DNA from: Crotophaga sulcirostris
Lineage: Eukaryota > Chordata > Aves > Cuculiformes > Crotophagidae
Length of the DNA stretch: 64,000 nt
NCBI GenBank assembly: GCA_013397455.1
Contig: VYZB01000222.1
Location: 372,001-436,000, forward strand
Direction of reading: 5' to 3'
Shown here: positions 1 to 14,049 of the stretch, one piece after another
Numbering within the stretch: position 1 is the stretch's first letter
Layout of the letters: each line of letters begins with the position of its first letter
Notes under the pieces: generated by a model
The model's input: the letters and a program-made list of their open reading frames with translations, nothing else
Database searches by the model: none
What the model was told of the DNA's origin: nothing
Program-made: the position numbers and the translations under genes

Positions 1-2063
1 AGTCTTCTGTTCACCCCTGATACCTTTACTGTGGTAACTGAATTTTCTAACAGACTCTGTAATACTAAATGTGTGTCTAAGAGGCTGTTTCTAAATACGC
101 AGGGATAATCGAAGCTCAGCAAGGTCTCTCCAGTTCCAGAGCACTGCCTTGGCTCTGCCAGTGGTAGTGTTAATTAATGACACTCCTAATAGTTCACATG
201 TATGGTGTGTGGATACCAGTCTTGCAGAATTAGAGGCCCCTTGTTTAGTGAAAAGACAGAAAATAATACGGAATTTAATTGTTTCTTGGTCAGCTTTAAG
301 TGTAAATGCGATACATATTAGGTTTTATCATATATATTTTTTACCTGGAGTGATTAATGCATAATCTTGTTATTATGAGATTTTTAATAAACTTCATTTT
401 ACCGTATTCTTGTGACTCTGGTTTTACTGATTGCCTGGTAAGGGCCAAGTTCAGGAAATTAAAAACTCTTCAAAATGTGATTGAAATAATAATGATATGC
501 CTGACAGGGTTTGTTCAAGTGACTGTAAGAATATGACAGCGTGGCTTTTCTTTGCATGATGATCGTTCTATAAAAAGAAAAAAATCTTAAGTATTTCTGA
601 ATAGTTAGGATCATGGACATAAACTAAATCCATGTTGGATATAATTTGACTTGCATTGTCTAATGCCTTCCTACTGTGGAACAAGTCATAAAATAAACAT
701 TTAGGGGATATTTGATATTCTTTGGATGGTGTAGGACTCCAAATGCATTACTTTCAAGACTCTCTGTGTCCTGCTTCATATGGATCAGTCAACCGCTTTG
801 AAATTACAGCAGTAAATTATTGCCATATTTTTACAATATACTCTAAAAGGTTGTATAATGAATAGGGATGGAACAAAGAACTAGTTGTATTAAATATGAA
901 GTCACTTCCTTATTGATAAAATTGCTGAAACCGTTACTCTAGCCATTGGGAACTGGCATTATAATATTTGAAATGTGAGCTGAAGTACAGCAAAACGTTT
1001 TTGCAGAATCAAGTTGAACTGTCTTACTGAGTTACTGGAAGGATTTTATAACCTGAGCTGAAAATTCGGTTAAAGCATATCATACCAGGGGTACATTCAA
1101 CCTGAGAATGGCTACTTATCCATTAGTAATACTGACTGTAGCATGTCTTTGAAAGTGTCCAAAAGTGCTGTGGCAAATGCCTGTCAGTACTCTGTACCTA
1201 CTGTTTAATGAAAAATGTTTAATACTTAATGACTCTAATCTCTTTTGTTTGCTTTCAGTTCTTTGAAGAACTGCCACTGAGGTTCGCTTACTAACCCATG
1301 GCTCTTTTAAAAAGAACCAGGCTAAAAGTAATAACACTGATTCTTAACTTTCGTGAGGTGTTACCTCTATTCTTCTTTGGTTTTGACCTGCGGTGTCCAT
1401 TTTGTGCCTAACAGAGCAGTCTGTATCATAATGGCCAAACAGAAGACTTTTGTGATAAGCCAGGCTGCATGCATCCTAACGCTCTATCTACTCTCTAAAG
1501 CCAAGCTATTCTATGTAGCGAAGTTATTGGGGTAAGAAGGTAACACATCTAACTATCTTTTTCTAAGAGGCTTAACATAATGAAGTGAGGCCTGCTGGAT
1601 CTTCTCTGAAATTCTGTTTTCACAGGCAGAACAGAAAGACTTGTTTTGCAGAGTGTTTGGAGCAAAGTTATTTTGGTTCTTGATCTTCAAAATCTGAAGC
1701 ACAGGGTACTGTTTCAGAACTCGGTGACATTTTACTGTGTAAAGATGTGTTGGAGAGAGTGTGCTGCTAGATTGCATGAGAAATTGTAGTTTTGCTGCTT
1801 AAGCACGTTTGGATTACAAGACTAGAGAGCATTTGTCTTTTTTTGGTGTTGGACACTGTTGTGTGTGTGTTTAATGTTCTCCATGAAGAAGTGCAAAATA
1901 AAGGCCTTCTATTCTCTAGAACTATTTAAATTTGAAGATAATATGAGTCATAGAATAACTGAACAGTGAGAGACTGTTGACTGCAGAAAAGGAAAGAGAA
2001 CACTCTTGGAACTTTCTGTGGCACTATGTCCCCACTGTCATCATATTGTGAAATTTCAGGGTT

Positions 2064-2090
2064 GTTGCACTGCTGTTGCACTGCTGTTGC
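2064..2090. repeat. Short 11-bp tandem repeat, CTG/TTG rich
   Basis: The unit GTTGCACTGCT occurs at 2064-2074 and again at 2075-2085. A partial third unit (GTTGC) follows and runs into TGTTGCAC. This is a small minisatellite-like duplication with no visible function. Confidence 0.7.
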
Positions 2091-5000
2091 TGTTGCACGA
2101 GTTGAGATAAGGACGTAAGAAGAGTCAACTAGTTCAAGTGCTGAGATATGGGAATAAGTAGACCTGTGCTCCATTGTCAGTTTGATCACCAATCTTCAGG
2201 AGCCTGCTTACCTTAATAATACTTTGATACCTTTCCAACCTCGATGATTAATAACTGTGAAGAATTTGTGAAGAAATTTTATGGGCCACTATGTAGACTA
2301 TATATCTGCTTAAATCATTGAATGCAACTTAGGTTGTACTAGTTTGTTCTGGAACTGTATATGTCAGAAATAGAAGCTTTTCTGATCTTGTATACTACAA
2401 TAGACATTTTGAGTATGCGGATAGTTAGACTGCAAGAGCCCTGGAACCGTGGATGCTATGAACTTTCTGAACTATCACCAAGATGTGAATAAAGGAGTTG
2501 TCCTGAAGACACTAATTTATTTTTGAGACAAGATCAGGAGCAGTAAGCAGCCAGAAGGGATCTGAGAAACTTCTGTGTGTTCCATGCAGAGCTTGGGAAA
2601 AGGAATATGAGTTCTTGGAGGCTGCTATTTCTACTGACGCAGAGCATTCTCTATCACAGACTATCACTACAGCGGTTTCTGCCCTATTTCATACCATCTG
2701 AATCCCTAGAATATAGAAGTTCAGCTATTCCCCTTTCCTTAGCATATAAAGAAGATATTTAATACCATGTTTTATCACATCAGCTGACAGCAGCACACAA
2801 GAACCGGCTGTTCTAAATATGTGGTCTGTTTGCACTGAAAACAAAGCACTGGTTACATTTAGCTGGAGAATAATAATTATTCCGTATTTTTAAAATGAAC
2901 CAAAATTGCAGTACATTCTCAGAAACATTTTTGGGACATCAGAAGGTGGAACTTTATACCCAATATTGCTCCTTATCTTAGCATCATATATTGTGTGAAA
3001 TACTCTGCTACAGGTTCATATGCATCAGTCGGATTGATGTATGGGATTGTCTTTGCAGCTAACAAGTGCTTAGTCCAAACTCTGAAGGCAAAATTGGTAT
3101 AAAATTTCTCTTTATGTATGGTTTTCAGCTTGAAGTACAAACGTGTGGGCAGAGTGCATCCATGCAGGCAGACTAGAATTGTTTTTAGCTAAGACCGGCT
3201 TGGCCTGACACGACCAAGGAACTTGTTACTGAGGACCTAGGGAAGCTTCACAGAGTGCTGCTGGCAATTCAACAGACATGTAGTTTGTTCTGGGTCATTT
3301 TAGGGTGAATGAAGCATGTTGTTTGTCTGTCTTATGCTTACAGAGAAGCCATTTTTCAGAGGGGTTGTAAAACTGAGGTCTTTAGTACCTGCAGTTTGTC
3401 ATAGCTATCTTAACACTGTCAGTGGAAGTAAGGTTTGACTTATTATAACATCTTTATGGTTTGAAACGCTGCTTTCTGCCTACCTATGTTTCCTGTTTGT
3501 TAATATTTACATATTTTTATCTCTTGGGCTAAAAGTTGGTTGTAATAACGTTGCTATGTTATGCGACTTGCAATAAACTCATCATACCATTAATTACTGG
3601 TACTTCATTGCAATCAAAACACTTCTCAGAATATAAGTTATTTTTTCTACCTTTTTTTCTTCTGCCCTCGCTAAATAACAAATAGCTCATAAGATAAGCA
3701 CAAGAAATGAAAAATGCAGTGAAAGTAAAAAATTATGTCATAATTGAAGTTGAAGACCCCAGGATTAATTTTGAGTAGTATATTTTTGTTTCTAATAGTT
3801 ACCTTGTCTATTAAATTGAGATTTGTTCCTCTTTGTATGTTTTTTATATTAATTCTCGTAGTAGATTTTTTTCTTGACAGAAAGGCTTACTCATTTAAAA
3901 AATTCAGAAACTAAAATTTGGTGAATTTTTGTGGCATAATCTACTTGAACAGTGGCATGATTAGTCTGAAGTTGATAGAAATAAATGAGGCTTTGCATTA
4001 ATTCTGGAGGTTCTTGAGTCATGTAAATGTGAAGAGTTATATGCTTAGTACAATATCTTGTTTGGTCCCACAAGGAAAAGATGCAGTGGAACTTCTGTCG
4101 CTTAAAACTGGTTTTGGTACATTTTTTTCCGGTGTAGTTTGGTATCATCTTTGGAAACAACTTCTGATGAAGGCTCAATAGCTTTCTGTGTAACCCAAAA
4201 GACAGAAGAGCCTCTAGAACTTGAACTTTCTAAGGCCAGCAAGAAAGAAATGAGAGCACTGAGAATATAACCTTGCAAATAGCACAACAAAGCAAAGTAT
4301 TAGTGGGAAAACCTCAGAAGTCTGAACACAGGTTCACAAAGTTGTAAAATTTTTTTAATAAACATTATTTCCTAGACCTTATTTTCATTTGATATATGAA
4401 GAAGGCTACCTTTGCATTTAGCTTTTGGTTACTTGATTGTCGTTTGAACCAGTGCTCTGTGGGAATAGTCCCAATGAGATAATATAATTATGCTTGGGTT
4501 TTGGACTATTGCTGCTGAGTGGTAAAGTCTGGTTTTGTAAGTGATTTTACGAAGTAGTCATTTCTCTAGGGAATTCTTAACCTGAAAACAAAATATTGCT
4601 TGTGTTCCGTTCTCATTAACTTTGAAGCTATCACCTGCTTTCTACTGAATTAGTAATATAATTGCAGATAATGTCTTTATAGAAGGAGGGGATGAAGGAT
4701 GACTTACGGCGTTACTATATTGTTGCAGTGCTGAGGGGAATAGAGGTGTGCATTGGGAAATACCAATTGTTAGTGTTCAGATAGTGTGTCTGTATGCTAT
4801 GTCAAAACTCTCTGTCTCTGTTATCAAGTACTAATCTGAGTACCAGAAATGAGGAAATAGGTAATTGCAGACTTCAAATTATAGGTTTTGAGGACTTATT
4901 TCTTTTGCTGGGATTCTCTGGTGATTTTTAACACACTAAGTCATTCGAGAGCTTTTTCCCTCTGTAGGGGGAGACCTATATAGGATCTGCAGACACTATT

Positions 5001-8000
5001 TGGCAGATCACTTTCATGAAACTTGAATTATGTTTGCCACTTCTGCATTTCTTTCAGGACTAGCAGAGATAAACCTACCAAGAATTAAACCTGCAGACAA
5101 AGGTGAAAAGATGTAAATGCTTAAAACAGTATTGATCATACACAGCCTTTATATTTATGAAAACTGCCTGCAAGCTGAGTATTTAATAAGAGGCATTCTT
5201 GATACTGACTCTTTTGCATTATTTTTATTAATTTATTTTCCCTATTATTCTACACTGTTTTCTGCTGGGAGTGGACAGAGCTGTACTTTGGAAATTCAGG
5301 TAAATATCCATTGGAATAAGCCATCTCGGCTCTTTTATCTGTGCTTCTGCTGTTGCCAAGTAAACAGCAAACCAACACAGCAGAATTTGTTCACGCATCT
5401 CAGTGGTGCATGTGTGTTCCTTTGTGCTCTCGTTTCTGGATGGACTGCACCTAGGTAGCAGCATTATAAAAGACAGTGGAAATGTAGGACTCAGCTTGGC
5501 TTCTCTCTGAGGCAACAAGCCAATAAAATCCTTCACTGACTACTAGGCTTCATTTGCATTGATTTGATTATCCACACTAGTCCTAGAGGAAATCTGTGCT
5601 GCTTGGCAGGAGGAACATGAGAAATGCTGAAAAGTTTCCACAAGCCATTTACTGCAAGACAAAGAGCACCCCAGGATGTATTTCATTCTGATCAATATGA
5701 ATTAGTCTCTCTTTATTTTTTTTTTTAATTTATTTTTTTTATCAGAGTCACACTGTTAAGGCTACTGGGAATATTTTTATTGAAGTGCCTTGATGACAAT
5801 GACACTTTAAAATTAGTACTTAATTACTATAAATTATGGTGGAAGCAGTTGTCTTTTTGATAGTTTCACTATTTATTTTCCCCATATTGTGTATTTTTAG
5901 TTTATCATAAAATCTGTAGACAGCTGTGTTCATTGCTCTGCTAATGTGAAAAATATGAAATCTGAAACAAACTTTTGAATGGGAAGCCAACTTGTCATGT
6001 TGTTATTACAAATACTATTGAATTATAAAAACAGAAGGATGATCCTTCCAAAAATACCTTTGCACACCTGCTATTCTTTGCATTTGTCTGGTGTTATCTG
6101 TAATTTTTTTCTACTTTGCCACTGTCACCCTATAGGTAATGATATTTAGGCTTGACTTTTCTTTATGGCTCAAACAGCTTGATTCGCCTCATGCCAGAAG
6201 GAAGTAATTTTGTTACACAGCACTTCTTTTTGAAAACATTAAAAACTATTGTTCAGAAGGTCTTGCTGGGCTGGGTAATTGTCTCCTGCCTCCTGTTTTA
6301 AATAAAAATCGACCATACAGGACATTCTCCTGGCCCAGAATACAGTCTACCCAAGAGAAAAGCAATTCTAGGGGCCGGGGTGGTAAAGCTGCAATCTCTC
6401 ATGTACGTTTTTTTGCTCTGCAAGATAGACTAATATATACCTATTCCATGCTGCATGTGAAATTATATGGTATAATAGGGTCATTTGTTGTACAGTCTGT
6501 CTGATCCCATGGGTTCCCTTTGCTATGCCATCTCAATACCTTCTGGGACCTGGAAGCTTTAAGTGGATTTATGTTTCAGCTATTTTCCTCAAGTCTGACT
6601 GGTCCTTCAGTATATCCCTTATGTCTTTTAAGCAGTATCTCCCTTACATTCTCATAAGGTCAAGATCTTGACCTGATTGTTGTGGTCCTTAAGGGTTTGA
6701 ATAATTTTTTTAAGGCTTCAAAAATTCATATCAACTTGTGGGGGGAAAATAAGCTAAAACCCACATTCTATCTAAGCAAACATGAATGTTTAATTTATCT
6801 CTGAGCTTCAAATTTGTCACCTGCTGTTTTAAGATTCTTTTCTTTTTTTAAATACCATTATTGGTTTTAATTATGCAGGCCTTGTATATTGAAAATGATG
6901 AAAGATTGCTAGCAAACAACAGCCTAGCTGAGCATAAAATATGAATCAAAATTTACAATAAAAAGAAGTAGCTCCAAAAATATCCATGGCTAATCATATC
7001 AGCCACCTGAGAGAAGGTAATAGTTCCACTTGTATCTAGTTAACTTTGGATGGCTTTGAAGAAATCCCAAGCCCATGCCTTCTTTTTTTTCTTTATCTAG
7101 GCACTTGTCCTAGAGGCTGCACAAAGCCCATATATAACCCCATAGAAATTATGAAACAGTTAATTCAAAACTAGTGTTGGAAGCCAGGGCTTCCTTTGTG
7201 TATTGCTTTGGAAACTTTGTATCAGCCACTAAAGAGGAATTGTTTAACAACATTTTTTGCGCCATCTTTATTCCTTGGATGGTCATTACAGAAAATACCA
7301 ATTTGGAGTGTTAAATACCAGGTGAAGTAGTAGATATCCATAGAAATGAAACATTTTCTGCTCTCTTAGTGTAAGAATTACTATGCAAACACTTCATAAG
7401 CTTTATTTAAATCCAGAAATAAAATAATCCTTTTTGTGAAGAGTATTGGTATTTGTGAATGTACGCAGAAGCACTCAATATTCTGGAGTTATTTATTCTG
7501 TCCCTCTTGGCAAGAGTTAACTTACAATATCTTTGTAATGTCTTAAAATACCACTATGCACATTAATCTCTGCAGTTCATCCACTGACAACTTGGAGAGC
7601 TGAGAGTAGTGCCATTCTACTGTAGTGTCATCAACCTGAATGCATCAGATTAAGTTAATAAGTAGGAAAAGTTTCCAGCTTTTATCCCATACTATACACT
7701 TGCATACTTGATACACATATGTCTTACTCTCTCAAAAAAGATCCCAGACAATTTCTAGCAAATTCCTTAAAGACATTTGCAGCAATGTATTTTATATCAG
7801 GAAAACTACTGAATTTCAGAAGCTAAGCATAGGAAATACATTTTTTTTTTTTAACGGCAAGTGACTTTCTTGAATAACATAGTCCCTGAAAATACAAACT
7901 AAAATTTGTTACCTTGAATTTGAAGCCTTTCTTTTCAGTTAGAAAAAAAATTATGCTTATGACTGGAATTATAGGAGCTGGTCTTTTATAAGAGGACAAA

Positions 8001-8088
8001 ACAGAAGTGTCTCATGAGGGACTGGAATTCAGGTACAAAAGACTGGATTATTACCCTTTGTTCATTGCTGTGAAGAGAGGGACAAATC

Positions 8089-8114
8089 CTATAAATAGAA
8101 CTATTTATAGTTCT
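8089..8114. repeat. Overlapping short inverted repeats
   Basis: CTATAAATAG (8089-8098) and its exact reverse complement CTATTTATAG (8101-8110) are separated by two bases. A second, overlapping pair, AGAACTA (8097-8103) and TAGTTCT (8108-8114), can form an alternative hairpin. The sequence is AT-rich, so chance origin is likely. Confidence 0.6.
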
Positions 8115-8255
8115 AAAAGTGAAGTTGTCTAGAATTGTTACTTAGTTGAATTTATTTAAGTTCTTCAGTCATTGTCCTGATAAAAGCAAAAGCATAATCG
8201 TTTTACAGGTATTTCAAATTAGCTATTAAACCCAGAGGTTTCTTAAGGTAGTTGC

Positions 8256-8278
8256 TTTTTTTTTTTTTTTTTTTTTTT
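8256..8278. repeat. Poly-T tract, 23 bases
   Basis: This is an uninterrupted run of 23 T on the plus strand. No recognisable retroposed sequence adjoins it, so it reads as a simple homopolymer and not as the tail of an identifiable element. Confidence 0.9.
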
Positions 8279-9598
8279 ACTACGGAAACATATCTTTCTA
8301 AGGATTTGGCTAGCTTTTTTTTTAAATGTATGTGTTGGGTGATACGTTTGATTTCTGTGACCTGTGGCTAAAATGACTTTATGTTATATCGCAGTGCTAA
8401 GCAAATTGGCAGCCTCCAATGATGACCAGTGAAAGATGATTACCGCAGAAGTGTAAATTTACTAAAAGCAAATGTGTCCCGTACAGGAAATTTTGGGGAA
8501 GTTAATAGTAAGTGCTTAAGTTGTCCTGCTATCTTTGCACTACTTTTCATTAGCAGAAGTTTGGAAAACTTGTTTGGAAACTAATTTGTCCTTGATATGT
8601 ATCTTAATTCTTTCTCTATATTAAATGATGGTGATTTCAATAAATTAACAAGAAAACACCCCAGATCTGTGGGAAAAATATTCTTCTTTACTAGAGATTA
8701 TTTTTATTGTTATGTGTACTGTTCTCTAACGTTACAGGCTTTTTCTGGCTTTGTATTATGAACTATGGCAGAGCTCAAATGATTACCTTCTCTTAAATGT
8801 AAGTCTAATGTTTTCAGTCCATTATACTGAAGGTCACTTTTTTATGTGGAAGAGGAAGGAAGCTTACTGCTAGAAAGAATGCAAGTTTTGCTTAGTTTTT
8901 GAGTATTTGAGTGTTGCATGCAATTTCCATTTGTGGAAAGTTACATAATACAAAAAAATATAAAGCATTAACTATGTATACAAGAGGACGTCAACAAAAT
9001 TGTTTTGGGAATGAACGCATGTAACTTATTGATGGTAAGCCTAATCATGGCATTCATCTTTCTGCATTCAAAAAATCCTCTGCTGCCTTTCTTCAAGCTT
9101 TCTGAAAAAGCATTTTAAGTAACATTACTAATTCTGGCTGAAGGATATAGTGTTTCGGGAAAGCTCTGGAAAATTATTCCTCTTCCCTCCCCTCCCAGAA
9201 GAGAATACCTTTTCCGCTTATTCATGAAAATTTTCATTAATAACAAGAAATAGCCTTCTTGTATTTTTTAGCTTCTGTTGACATCTCACTAGTATGTGAC
9301 CTCTGTGATCTTATGTCCTTCCCTTGTTTGTTAGTCTTTGCTCTGCCTTAAAGTTCTATCCTAATTGGGTGTCTTACATCTGCTGACATTTCCCTCTGTA
9401 AAATTACCTACAGGTATGTCATGAGTGGAATATAAAAACACTGACAGACCACTTGTTGTTTGACAAATGGACACACAAAGTTTAACACCAGCTGGCAACT
9501 AATTATCACACACCCGCTCTCTGACTACCACCCTGGTGGGATAGGGGAGAAAACCAGAAGGGTAACAGTGAAATAAGTGACTTGTGAAATAAGAAAAG

Positions 9599-9604
9599 TT
9601 TAAT
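9599..9604 (-). promoter_or_regulatory. Candidate LTR polyadenylation signal (ATTAAA)
   Basis: The minus strand reads ATTAAA here, about 170 bases downstream, in that orientation, of the TATA-like box at 9771-9780. This order supports a minus-strand LTR. The matching site in copy B has decayed. Confidence 0.45.
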
Positions 9605-9770
9605 GATTAAAATAAAATATAATAATACTAGCAATGAATTGTAATGAAAAGGATAATGGAAAAAACAGAGAGAAATAAAACCCAAGAAAAACAAATGGTG
9701 CAAATGATGAACAATTTCTCACCGCCCACTGACTGATGGTCAACCTGTCCCATCACTCAACTCCCCCTAG

Positions 9771-9780
9771 CTTTATATGC
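9771..9780 (-). promoter_or_regulatory. Candidate LTR TATA box
   Basis: The minus strand reads GCATATAAAG, a good TATA-box match, inside solo LTR copy A. The equivalent position in copy B has decayed to an AATAAAACT-like string. Present activity cannot be judged from sequence. Confidence 0.45.
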
Positions 9781-10041
9781 TGAGCATAATGTCATATGGT
9801 ATGGAATATCTCTTTGGCCAGTTTGGGCTAGCTGTCCTAAACGTGCCTCCTCCCAACTTCTTGTGCACTTCCCTTCTCACTGGCAAGGCATGAGAAGCTG
9901 GAAAGACCTTGCCTTAGTGTAAGCACTATTTAACAGCTAAAATATCAGTGTATTATCAACATTATTATACTAAATCCAAAATATGGCACTGTACCAGCTA
10001 TTATGAAGAAAATTACCTCTACCCTAGTCGAAACCAGGACA

Positions 10042-13000
10042 CCACTTTGAAATATATGTCACCAGCAGTACATTATTGTACTCAGACTATTGGGATGAAA
10101 GACTTGGGCACAAGGTTATCCAAATATCCTACAGGACATCTATTATACTCCCACACAAGACAAATGAAGTAGTTAAAAATTCTGTACTCATCCATCAGTA
10201 GCCTGCAGCGCATCTTTTATATTTGTGTATATAATGTCCATATTCAGGTACTTGCATAAATATTCATTTGTATTTCTGCTTGCATTTTCTTAGAAACTCT
10301 TTGAAACTTACATGTTTTTATAATACAGTATTGCCTGACCTAGCAAGTATGTATTTTTCTTTGTTTTCAAAATCTTTCTTATGAGAAAAAAATCCTATGA
10401 TAAGGTGAAGTGAGGACTATAGACTGTATTAAAATCTATAGATTTTTTTTGTTTGTTTTGGTTCCAACTTTATGGTATCAAATAAGCCAGATGTTTTATT
10501 TTCTAAAGTAATAGCATCAGGTGGCTTAAAGGCGTAAGAGGGGAAAAAAAAAATCAGACAAATTGAAGTACAGACACATTTAAAACTAACTCTGTGCCTG
10601 CATATGCCCTATTCCTCAGAGATATATTTGAAGTCAGTGAAGTTAGACCGGGGCTGAGCTTAGCTTTCTCAGACTTCTCCATTTTATACTTGTCATCCTG
10701 GCATTTAGAGTTAATTTTCTTCTGAATTATGCTTGTGTTACATTACCTGGGTCCCATTTTTAATCACTTCTGCAATGTCTTGCTGCCTTGTCAAATATTG
10801 GGACTTTCATTTGGTGGACACAGTGAATATAACTCACTCTCATGGAGTCACAGGTTTTTTCTATGAAGAAAACTTTGGTTCTACTGAGAATACTAATTGA
10901 GCTTTCTCTTGCTTCAAATATTATTACTGCATAAAGGATACAAATGTGGATACAAATATATAAAAACCACAAATGTATGAAGAGAAGGGGAGGAGGAAAG
11001 ATTTATAGCATTTCTTTGCATGTCTCTTGTTAAATTTACTTGGATATTAAATGAATTTTATTTCAAAAATATAGATTTATCAATTACATGACCATGTTTT
11101 ACGGTAAAATTTGAGCTGTTTTATACTGCTGGTGACTGTGGAGCTTCTTTTCTGTTTGGAAGTGACAGATGATGAACAGAACACAGGTTTTATTTGAGTC
11201 CATGAAAGTTATGTGAATACCAGTGCAAGTATGTGAGCATGAAGATATAGGATGGTATGACTAGGGGCAGAGGCTGTTTGAGTCATCTATTATCTGCTCT
11301 TTATGTCTTGATATTACAAACTATTCTAATACTGGACAGCTCAGACTATGGCGCAAAAGCATCTCTTCACTTGGGATTAGTTAATATGGCAAAGATTAAT
11401 GAAATATGTATTTAAGAACAAAGATTCCTACTTAATCTTGAAAGAAATCAGTGTTCTATATGTATCTGCAAATAGATTTGCTCTTTTTTTTTTTTTCAGT
11501 TTTCCCTCTGCGTCTCCTTCTTATCTGTTTTGCAAGTTCTGGTACTGAAGTGCCAAACCAAACACATTTGGTTCCCTGTGGTACAAGTTGTTTACACTGA
11601 ATGCATGGAAAATACTAATTTAATAGTTTCCAGTTTTTAAGAAAAAGGGATTTTCCTGCATTATTTACATTTCACTTCATAGTATCTATGCAAGAATTGC
11701 TCCAAAAAGCCTTTGAGCTTTCATTATAGATGTGTGTATTCTATAAAAATACACAAGCAATACATTTTTGTGCTTCTCTAAAAAATAATCCCTTTAACAA
11801 TCAAGCTCAGAAAACCATTTAAGCTCTTCTCTCTACCTAGAGCTCCTACAATGAGGGTTTATTATTTCAGAATGAAGGGGTCTCTAAGCTGCTGTAAGCT
11901 GGTCCAAAATAGAAAGATGGAACGTAAACAGAAAAAAAACATACAGCTTGTTCAGAGAGTGAGAATTTCCAACAAGTTACATTTTTTATACTTCTGTGGA
12001 GAAAAAAAATCCCACAGATGAAACTTCGGAGTGAGGTTGTTGCCTGTGGTGCAAATATTGGTTATTTTGGGATGTAATTTGTTATTACAGAAAAGGGTCT
12101 ATACCAAAACAGGCCATGCAATAGAAGGGGAAGACTGCAGATGGGAGAGTGTGATGCTTTGAAGCACAGATTGAGTCAGATTTTGGCTTAGTCCTCTACT
12201 TCAAACTTCCTCTGTAGTGCAGAACTAATCTATTAGTATTTCACATTACAACTAGAACTGCTTCTCTGGAACCTTATGGGAACAGCTGATAAGTACTACA
12301 TTTTTTTTTTAGTTTCCTCCTGTTACTAAAAACACAACAAACAAACCCTTCCAACCACCTTTTCATACTGAAAGACAGCTTTGTATGAAATGTCTTAAGA
12401 GACATTCCTTTTAAGTAGTATGTGTGTGATCATTATAAGTTTACTCAAAAATAGCAATGAACTTTTCCTATTTGCTTTCCTAGGCCAGTCATACTTTGTG
12501 AAGGACAGATAGCCTGAGGCAGACAGGGTCACATTTGCCAAGCAGATCTATCTGCAGCTGATTGTGACTTGTTTCTTTAAAGGTAGCTGTTAGCCAAATT
12601 AATCCACTCTGCATAATTTGAAGTAGGATCTTTAGCATAATATTAATGGAGATCTTTGTCAACCTAATAGGATCTGTAACATTATTTTACTCAAGATATC
12701 CATGAAGACCAGGAACAACTCCTTCCCCACACTCCCCCCACACCTTCCCCTTCCCCCAGTTCCTCTTTCAGTGTAGTAATAACAAATAAACAGGAAGATT
12801 GAATAATAATAAAATATTTTTTTTCTTAGAGTGCAACATCATATGTGTAATGAGTTGAGACCTTACACTGAAAATTCATTTCAGAACATCAAATTCCTGT
12901 GAGAACATAAAGTCTCTATGCATTATTACAATGTAGAAAAGATGATCTTCTAATTTCCATTGTTTATAGTGTAGAGTATGATTGATATGCATATCTGCCA

Positions 13001-14049
13001 CAATAAATGATACTGCTGCTATTTACCTTGCATTCAGATATCTCTTGGAAACAGGGGGGTGAGTGAATAAAAAATACTCACAAGCACATACAACCAAATC
13101 TGAGTGTATCTGACTGAAATTTATAGATTAAAATCATAGATAAAATGTACTGCACTGACTCAGTGGAAAAGTGTATTTGAAATTTCCCCTCATTGGGATC
13201 TGTCTTCCCTTCCTTCTGTGATATGGTGACACATAAAGAGGCCTAATGTAAGTACAACAGGAGGCTGGCAGCATGGCAGGTAAATAGTGGCTGCCTTTAT
13301 TTCTGGAGCATGTCATGGCATTCAACAATGTTTCTGTGATGCTTAATCTGCAGGCTGTGATGTATGTGTCTAGACCTAAACAGAATGGAAGACGGAAGGA
13401 AATAGTTTACAGGACATCTGCTAGTCCATGACACGTTCTGTTTGGAGGTCAAAATAATTTTCAGCACAGCAGGATTATAAATGCAGCAGCTTTTACGAGC
13501 AGGGGGCTGTGGTCTATGCCAGGTGCTCACAGACTCCTCTGTGGCAACTGCACAAGAAAAAGCAGTTTGACTGATCAGAAGCGGTAGAGAAGCAGCATGC
13601 CACACCAGCAGGTATTCTGCTGCTGGCCAGACTTCTCTAAAAGACTCTCTAAAAGATCATGTACCAAAATTTTCCTCCAGGAGCCTTGCCTTCTTCCATT
13701 CCCTTGTTTTTTCCAGAGTAGGATCTCCAGCTCTGATGCCTAATTCCCACAGATTTTTGCTTCCCCAAATCCATATGTCTTTTCCTAAACACGATCTGTT
13801 CCAACATGCTCCAGCAGAAAGAAAAGTCCTCCATATAGCTGGATTTCTGAGTCAGCTTCTATACTGTATATAGCAGGGATGGTCACACTGCTAACCTGTT
13901 CCCACCTAAAGCAGCATCTGTTGCTCTCATACCAGGTCTCTTCATACAGATTACTGCTTCAAAGGAGTTTCTTCCCTGTTACAGGGAGGAATACTACAAT
14001 ACACAGAGACCAGAAAACATCCAGCCACTTAAGTGTGCTATGCTTAAAC
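10042..14049. other. AT-rich unique non-coding sequence
   Basis: I see no recognisable element or exon. Open frames here, such as 13297-13605 (minus, 102 codons), have no familiar motif. Short T runs occur near 11490 and 12300, and there is a C-rich patch at about 12720-12765. Confidence 0.7.

Larger units (their letters stand above)
1..9453. other. AT-rich unique non-coding sequence
   Basis: No coding region, RNA gene or transposon can be recognised on either strand. The open frames are short (up to 113 codons at 5117-5458), overlap frames on the other strand, and resemble no family I know. The stretch holds scattered AATAAA hexamers (386-391, 1897-1902, 2488-2493, 3572-3577), a short CTG/TTG-rich tandem at 2064-2090, an inverted repeat at 8089-8110, and a poly-T run at 8256-8278. 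A 45-base splice-bounded interval at 5058-5102 is discussed as a finding. It is most likely intergenic or intronic DNA. Confidence 0.75.
9454..10041 (-). mobile_element. Solo LTR of an endogenous retrovirus, copy A
   Basis: The interval aligns by eye over most of its length with 32231-32812. Shared landmarks in the same order are GGCAACTAA near the left end, an A-rich central block, a TATGG..TGGAATATC block, TAGCTGTCCT, TTTTTGTGCAC/TTCTTGTGCAC, ATTATCAACA and CCAAAATATGGCAC-like sequence, ending in an ACA terminus. I recall this as a bird LTR family with TG...CA ends. Minus orientation is inferred because on that strand a CATATAAAG TATA-like box (around 9771-9780) precedes an ATTAAA signal (9599-9604), as expected for U3 then R. 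CCACT at 9449-9453 is repeated at 10042-10046, a candidate 5-bp target-site duplication. The conserved left terminus is scrambled, so the left border is uncertain by about 20 bases. No gag, pol or env sequence adjoins it. Confidence 0.85.

Noticed and set aside
386..3577. Four AATAAA signals on the plus strand suggesting a gene 3' end
   Set aside because: In AT-rich DNA this hexamer is expected about once per kilobase per strand; no upstream coding exon was found to support a 3' UTR.
5117..5536. Opposed 113- and 102-codon frames at 5117-5458 (plus) and 5228-5536 (minus)
   Set aside because: They overlap on opposite strands, show no known domain and have no convincing gene context.
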